DNA from: Epiperipatus broadwayi
Lineage: Eukaryota > Onychophora > Udeonychophora > Euonychophora > Peripatidae
Assembly: GCA_028023455.1 (NCBI GenBank)
Contig: JAQFVV010012402.1
Span: 12,690,292-12,754,291, forward strand
Direction of reading: 5' to 3'
DNA: 64,000 bases
In this document: in pieces, positions 42,101-51,100 of the stretch
Layout: each line of letters starts with the position of its first letter
How positions within the stretch are numbered: position 1 is the stretch's first letter
Notes under the pieces: generated by a model
Databases searched by the model: none
The model's input: the letters and a program-made list of their open reading frames with translations, nothing else
Told to the model about the DNA's origin: nothing
Translations under genes and position numbers: made by a program

Positions 42101-45100
42101 ACCTGCTTTAGACATTAGAGAGAGAATACGATAATATTTCTCTTCCTTGTCCTCAGCATTTGCTAAAGCAAATGTTTATTATTGCTATTATCTTACTTTT
42201 CCTAGCTTAGCTCTAAAAGCAAAAGGGATAACTTATGAGTGATTGAATTATTACTCGTGAAAGTAAAACTTTTTTGTGCGTTTATTTTTACTTATACTGA
42301 CTTTTATATTAACTTTTTCCCTAAGTGTACAATAGTTGAGCTATTAAATTAACCCTTTCACATTGAACACTTTTTTTTTTTTTTTTGGATTATATTTCTA
42401 ACATTTTATTTTAACAATTAATGTTTATTATATTTTCGCCATTTTTTTAATTATTTCTTTAAAACATGTTAAAAAATGAAAATTATTTTTGAAAATAATA
42501 ATTTAACTTTGCAAATATAGAAGAAAAAGTAATACTGAAACCCGTAATTAGAACAATAGGTTTTGTTATCTCACCGTCAACAATAAAAATGTATCTGGAA
42601 TAAAATAAAATTTATTTTAATTCCATTTCTAACACCAAAACAAATTTTTGTAAAGAATGCATAAAACTGTGAAATCATAACTTAAAATTCCACTTATAAT
42701 TATTTCCAAAAAATGACAAAAAATAACTATGATGGTTATAGAGGTATTCCCTTTTCAGCCAATCATAACATCCCTTTTTAGTTATTATATTTTTTTTACT
42801 TGTATTTCTAACAAACAAATATTTTTGCAGAAATAATCATAAGTACATAACAAATTATGGAAAATATATGATCATTTTTAAAATTTGAATAAAAGATAAA
42901 CTCATGCAAGCACAGAGAATGTGTTGAGAAAAAACTGTCAAACTCCAGTTTTTATATTAGGTTCTTTGAATGATACTGACATCTAGAAATTATTTTCAAA
43001 ATTAATAAATATATATTTTGGTTCCAGTTTTTATCATCAAATAAATGCAAAACTAGCAAACATTGAGTTGAGTATCTAAAACTTTCTGCCCCCTGCAAGA
43101 TATATGATTTTTATTAAAGAAAAAGTTTTAAAAAAGTTTTTTTCTCTCTTTTAAAACAATAAGATAATTGGCTGATTGCTTACCATTTGATTAAGTACAT
43201 TTTTTTATTGTTCTTGCTACAACATTATTTAATTTTTCTTCACATTCAAGAATTATTTCCTTGCATGATATATTCCGTTTCCAAATACATTAAGGAATTT
43301 ATTCAAATTTGTAATAAAATTATTTACAATATCAAACAATTTCAAATTTTGGAAGAAAAAATAATTACCAGTGCATTTGCCTTCTCTCTGAACACAAAAA
43401 TTATTTTTATTTCTCAAATTCTAATTCTATTTATAAGCAATAAAGTTTTTTTTTTCTTTTCTTTTATAATGACTGATAAATTAAGACAAAATATAATGAT
43501 GTCTTTATAAATCATAATAATTTAATTTATCCACAACTATTGCAATGTCAATCATTTCTTTGTTGGGAAAAGATTTTAAGCTCTTCTAATCAATTAATAT
43601 ACTGTATATATTAATTACTTATTGAAAAAGTCATGATAGAGATTAAATCTAAAATATTTACAGTAAAATATAATGATTTACAATGCTAAATATTTAGATG
43701 TAATGTTTTTGAAATTAACTCATTACAAGTGTTAACTTTTAAATATAATTGAATTGACAACTAGCTTTAGCAAATAACAATGCATTTAAAGTCAAAATGT
43801 TATCACTAACTATTCTCCTTCATATATCAGGAGAATCATCTACAGTGCTTTTGCTAGAAAGCATGAATTTATTTAATCAATCAGAAATTTATTGCTAAAC
43901 GTTTTTATACCAGATTCATATATATATCTGGCAAGTATAAAATTACTTTCACATTTATATATTAATTTTGAAATTGCTTTTAATAGTTTTAATTATTTAA
44001 AGAAATGTCATTATTTATCATGGAGTTCAGAAGAGTGATGAGATTTTTTTTAAAAAAAGAATAGACTTTGGTTATTGTAAATAATAGGCCTCAAAAGGTT
44101 AGTGCTTTTATTTTGTTTTTAAATTACAAAGATCTCTTATCTTCCTCACTTTATCACTTATGAGTAAAATAAGTGATAGGAGGATTTTTTTGTGTGTGTT
44201 CATGATGAAGATGAATAAATAAAAAAAAATTAAATAAAGCAATATCAAAAAAATATTGCATTTAGGCATTTTATGTAAGTTCTAAAATATTAAAATGGTA
44301 GATATGCTTACATTTTTTGCAGATAACTTCTGAAAACTGAAGATAAATAAAATACAAAAGATACATTATCTAAGTGATATTAGTTTAATACAATTTCAAG
44401 CACATGAATTATGCAATATGAAATAGAATATTAAAATTTTATTTAGATTGCAAATATTTTTATTTTTTACTATAGCAGGTGCCACAGCATCACTGTACTA
44501 AAAAAAAAAAAAAAAATTGAATTACAACAATATATTAACTTTTTTTAATGCGTTGATGGCCTAGTGGTTAGCATAGCTGCCTTCCAAGCAGCTGGCCCGG
44601 ATTCGCTTCCCGGTCAACGCATTTGACACATGAAAATATATATATATAATAAAAAATATATATCATAGAGAAAGGGGGCATTAATCTTTTGTAATATGAC
44701 TAGAATATCATAATTCTAAACCCCACAAATTCAAAAACTTTTCTGAGAAATTTTAAAAGAGCTATCATGGAGTCACAAAAGTGTATTCAAAAATTAATTT
44801 CCATAAGAAAATCGTCAATGAAAAAGTTGAACAAAATCAATCATATGCTAGGTGAAGCAACAAAAAAAAAATGCAATTCTATTCTAAAAGCTTAATTTCA
44901 AAACAAATGAGAACAGAAAAAATAAGGCAATATTATATGCTTCAATATCTGAACATTGGCACGAAGAACCAAATGTACTACAAGAATATCTGCAACTCAA
45001 TCTTTTATGAAGTTTATATTATCTATATGGTTTGTGAATAAGTATTCATAACTATATATGATATTTAAAAGTAAAAATTTATGATTCTATGCTTAAAGTT

Positions 45101-48100
45101 CATTTTCAAAACAAATGAAAACAGAAAAAACAATATGATAGCTTTTAATGCCTAAATAATGGCACACATCTAATACAGCAAAAATGTACTTTTAAAAAAG
45201 ATGAATTGTTAAAAATTCATTACTGATTCTCAAATTGTGTGTAAAATATTAAAAAAACATCTGTAATTTTATGCTAAATATTTACTCTCATAATATTAAC
45301 AAAAAAACTATCAGTGAATTATGTAATATCCAATAAGTTTTATATTAGATCACACTTTATAGAACTGCTTCTAAAAAATTTTAATATAAATGTTCTGCCT
45401 CATATACAATACAAAAAATTTCTTCATAATCATGTAGTGAATTTAAATTGTTTCTTTAAATAAATTTTTTAAAGTAATATTCCACATTGACATTTAATTC
45501 TGATCAAATCTTTTTTAAACATAATTTATTAGTAAGTATTGTTGAAAAGCAATAAATTACATATATATATATTTCAATTAAATTTGATTTTTCTTTAATT
45601 ATCTTTTTGAGCAACATGTGTAATGTTTTATTAGCATTTTATCTTTTTACTAATCATTTTTATCTAAGTACAATTTGTGAAATAATTACATAAAATAGTG
45701 TACTTTTTTATTACAATATTAAATATTTGCTACAAGTGCAATAATCAAGTAAATATGAGTAACAAATTTAATTTTATTTATTCTTTTATTTAATTTTGAA
45801 TGTAATATTCAGTAATAAGTTACATTTAATCCTATTATATTATGTTGAATTTAGAAGTATTTTCCCTTTTTACAATTATAAATTACAGATGTTTTTGACT
45901 GACTGTTCCCATTTTTAAAATTTGTAAATACAAAAAGCATTAAGAATCAAAGATTTCAGAAAGTTAGTATTTAGCTAATATGTGGGGGGGGAAATGAAAA
46001 ATCATATGTAATACAAAAATTCTATATTTACACAGACAAAAAAAAACTTTTTAACTGTTATTTTATCCATTTCCTTTTATCATTCTTTAAAATCTATGTA
46101 ACCAAATTCCAAAATAGTTTTAATTTTCTTAATTCCCAAATAAATGCCTTCATTAAAAGATTAACATGTTTTTCTGTTTAATACTTTATTTTAAAGAATT
46201 TGTACTTTTTGTAGTTAGGTTGTTTTTTTTTTATACAAAATAAAAAAATTTATCCATTTTTTATAAAAATATGTTCTTTTTATTTTTTTCCTTTGTTTTA
46301 ATTTTACAAACATTTTTTTTTTTAATTACACCTGGGTCTCATTTTATGCACATTTTTTTAATGCAATTTTGAAGTTATGCGATTCATGTTTCTTCTTAAT
46401 ATCTTTTTATGCGGGTTTTCTTTTATGCGATAAAGAAGTTCATATTTCACTATATTTATTAGATATCAAGAAATTTAAATTATTAATAACTTATATTGAC
46501 TTGAAATACTTTTTTTTTCAAAAATGTTATATTAGCAGTTAACGTGAATATGGCCTGAAGCTATTTAGAATCTTACTTATGAGTAAATAATAATAATAGA
46601 TTTATACTTACGAGTATAAAAATATCGCAATGAATATTCAAAAATTTTAAACTTTTAAAACATATTTTTTTAGATATAACAGAAATAAATATTCTTTTAG
46701 ATTTTTAAAAATAATCAAATAACGAAGATTTTGATTCTGTAAACTGAAAATAATCTTTCTAATGATAATGTATAATCGTTTTGTTTTGATTGCAATCTTT
46801 TTTTTTTAATATAGAAACAAAATATAAACATTTAAAATTTATTTCAGTAGTAAACAAAAATATCTATCAAATGAAAACAAATTTATTATTTTCTGATAAG
46901 TAAAAATCATTTAATCATAGATTTTACATTGATGTGTGAGACAAAGAAAAACATCAGAAAATGCTGAAATCTGAGTTTGCTGCAATAAACAACCACTTAA
47001 ATTCCAACGAGAGCTAACTAGTTATATGTCTGGATATTGGGAGCTTTATAAACAATTAATAAAATCATCATCTCAATATTTAATCACCGATTACAATGTT
47101 GACAGAAAACCATTACCACAGCACAAGACTGAAAGTGATGATAGTTGTACTTCCTCTTGTGATGAATCTGATTTCTTACCAGTTCACTGATAAACCACAT
47201 ATTGTCAAGTAGCGATAATGATTAAAATATGTATGAAAAAATGTAAAATTAAATACTGTAGTTAATAAAAAAAGTAAAAAAAATTTGTCTTGTATCAATT
47301 TTTTTCAAATATTTGAAATTTTTTATTAGTCATACCTTATTTCATTTTTTTAATGCAAATTTTAAAGTAATTTTTCTTTGTTGCTTTGATTTTATGCAAT
47401 TTCTGAAAATTTCAGAACATATCCCCCACTTATCAAGGTAAGTTAAGTCTATTTTTGTGTGATTTTTTTAATGCGGGTTTTTTTTGTGGAACCTATCTAC
47501 CGCATAAAACGAGACCCAGATGTATTAATATTGTTACGAAAATAATTATATTCTTAAAATTATTTATGTTAAAGGTGCATTTATATTTATCTGTATATTT
47601 TTAAAAAAATTATTCGTTCGTTATAATATTTAACACTTTCCAACAATTTTATGCTGAAGTATAGTTTTTTTGAATATGATTATATTGGAGATTTTTTAAT
47701 CATGCAAGTATTACTTTAAGCTAGTTTTTTGTTGTTGCTGTTTTTATATAATTAGTTTTAAAGACTTTTTTACAATTTATATGGCACTCCTATTTCTAAA
47801 TTATTATTTTTTTTTGCTATTTTAATTTAAAATATTACAAGTTTATTTAGTTTATTACACAATTTTGTATATTCTTTTATATGAAATATTGTATATACTT
47901 TTTCTTATTTTTTGACATTTTATGTAATTTTTGTTATTATATTTTTTTATAATACAGTAGATGGTTATTATGAATTGCTTTTTGTTTAATAATATTGTTG
48001 CTCATTTTCTATTCATGTTACTTTCTTTGTGTATACTATCAATGTCTGATTCCTAAGTTATAAAAAGTCCACAATAAATATATTTTTAATGTGTTTTTAT

Positions 48101-51100
48101 TTTATAAATACTTAAAAGTTTAGAAAATTATAATTCAATTTATTTCTCTTATTTTTAGATGTAAAACATGCATATATATTAAAACTTATATAATGTATAT
48201 TAAAAATTTCCCTAAAGACTATATAGATTATAATCAAAAGCAATGGATAAAAAAAAAAAGTAAGTAATTGATTAAGAAGAATAAAATGGAGTAATTACTT
48301 TTAATATCAACAATTACTGGTCCAATTGGTTTGTAATCCATTCTCTAATAGAATCCATTTCATCCATCTGCCCCTTTTTTAGGAATGGATATTTTATTAT
48401 TCACATGTGGGCATATATATATAAAAGGCCATTTGTAATTTTTTCCACTTTAAGTTTAGACTTTTTTTTTCTTTTCCAATAAACTATCAGAAGCTGCCAT
48501 AATTTTACTTGTAACAGTTCTTGGCAAATATTCTTTTTCTAGAGTTGATATGCATTTAATATACTTTTTTAATTAACTGCTATGTCCAAAACAAAACAAT
48601 TTATTATTTTTAAAATGGCAATTTTATTATTACAAATATTATTAATTCTTATTGTCAATATACCACACTATTTGCTTATTTTATTATCATTAAAAGTTTA
48701 TTCTTCCCAATAAAATTTTGAATTACATTTGCAATATTTTTTCTTATTATTATTATATCTTAATTAAAAGTATTAATTTTTATCATCTACATTCCATATA
48801 AAAATTGATCTAAAATAGAGATAGACCCTTTTTAAAACAAAAATCAGTCTATATCATTAAAAAAAAAGACAAATATATTTAATATAACATATATCAAAAT
48901 AAATTCATGCTAATATAATCATGAATCAAGCATGCGGTACGGTAAAGGTTGGCAACCTAGGGTAAGCGTGCCAAGTATGGCATGCAGAACGATTATCAAT
49001 TGCACTCTAAATTGAAATAGTAAAAATTCTATTTTAATTGCAGCACACCCATTTGCGCCATTACCTACATTCTGCATATACAACTCACATGTAAATGGAA
49101 GCCACGATTCAGTTTAATTTACTAATTATTTTGTACAATAAATGTTCACTCGATCTTTGCTATTTCAATAAAGATAAAAGCTGAATGAGATGAAAATATA
49201 TATATTTTTCCTAAGGAGGATTAATTTTGCCTGGATTTTTTTTTGATGGTCGATTTACCTTTGATACTTTTGTAAGCTCCTATATATTTAGAGTAAATTT
49301 ATATTCAGACAGAATATTATATCAATTAATTCATTTGAAAAACTTCTATTCATAATTATATAATAATACATTTTAAGATTTGGCACGTTTATTTGGGAAA
49401 AAAAAATTATAATTAGTGATAGTTGGGTTAATGCATGAATGAAATCCTCAAATACACAAGACTTGATAATATTGTTCGGATCTCAAAGTTAAAAATCATT
49501 GTTTTTTTTTATTTCTTTTAAATGTTTATTGTGTAATTAAAACAAATTTATCATAGAAAAAAATTCCAAATGTTCATAGTTTTAAAGAAAAGAATATATG
49601 AAAAATCTTATTTAGAGTTGATCTTTTATATCACAAAAATGACTTTCTTTGAAATGCTTTTGTTAGAGTTCATTCATCAGATTTTAAAATCAAACCACTG
49701 AAAATTAAAGGCACTTTGCCTATTCTGAATTACTATACATTAATCAGCAATTTTGTAAACAAAAGATGTTTTTTTAGCACCACCAGAATGAATTTTCTCC
49801 ATGCTAAATGAAATTTTAAGCATATCTTTTGAATGTAATATAATTCAACAAAACATACTTTTCATATATGATCCTATGTATTTTAAAATATTTAATAACC
49901 AATAATATAAGATGGGTTACAATGGGCTTCAAAAGTATATAATATATAATTTTGAAGCCCATTATATAACCGGATCAATTTTTGTATTATATATAATCAT
50001 GTTGACACATGGAATAACATTGTAACATAGATTCGGCACAATACTCTATAAGGTTGCTGACCCCTGCTACATAGAAAATTATAAAATGCCCCCTCCCCCC
50101 TCTGCCAGATTACAAGTTGTCCATTCCCGATTTAAGATGGTTGGTTTGTTTAGTTATTTCACAGCTAGCAGTTTTGTCAACTCCAATTTATTTTGTATAT
50201 GTTAGTAGGGTGCAAATTTAATTTTATATATATATTGTATATATACCATCAAACAAGTTAATGAAATGATCTCCATAAATTTATTTTGCAAGTATCAACA
50301 CTACTATCTTTAAACAATTCTAAATCACTTTCCCTTAAAATAATAGTAATAACTATCCTGAAGTTATTAAATTTTTATTAAAGTTAGATGCAAATTATTT
50401 CTTTCTTAAGAAATGGCTTTCCTTGTACTCATGCTCAGAGTAGTTTGTGATCATTTCTAAAACGCAATCGAGCTACATTAACTCTTCAAATTGGTTATTT
50501 GTGCAAGCCATTTAGTTAAACACCAAATGAAAAGCAGATTCTATAATTGCATCATTAAGCATTGCATAAAAATAACTACATCAAGGAAAAATTTACAAGT
50601 AGTTATGGTCTCCGAAAAATGATGATGACCATCGATAAATGGTTACCATTAAATAATGAATGATTCTTATGGCAATATTAGGGGGACTTAATGTGTCTTA
50701 CCTGTTTTAATTTCGATTGGAAATCACAGACTTTGAAATCAAAAAGGAAACCCAAACTGCAAATAATACAAAAAAACTATGATAAGACTAACAATGCGCC
50801 AGAAACAAATGAAGCCCAAAGAGGCATTACTGACATTACAAAAAATTAAAGAAACTTTAATGATGACGGGCAGTTGGGGACGTAACTTCGATACACCAAA
50901 ATTAAGCAAAGGCTAAGAACTCTATTTTATTAGATTATAAACAAATGCACTACTTTTAGAGATCACAATGATTTTTTGCTGAAAAGAATACATAGCCAAA
51001 AAAAGGCGCACTAATGGACTAGGATAATTTATAAATGTATCATAATATAAAATGTGGAAAGGGAAAATTCTGGAAAAAAACAGGATGAAATAGGTTGACG

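Noticed and set aside
43187-43510. 107-codon plus ORF in intron 1
   Set aside because: Composition is Ile/Phe/Leu/Lys as expected from AT-rich DNA; no signal, motif or homologue recognised.
48935-50074. 8-bp target duplication of the hAT-like element
   Set aside because: CGGTACGG and CTACATAG do not match; the left end is too decayed to place the border.
50690-50745. Possible minus-strand exon with donor ACAG|GTAAGA in XPO5 intron 1
   Set aside because: Exon 1 to exon 2 join in phase without it and the family has no extra residues there; no matching protein sequence.
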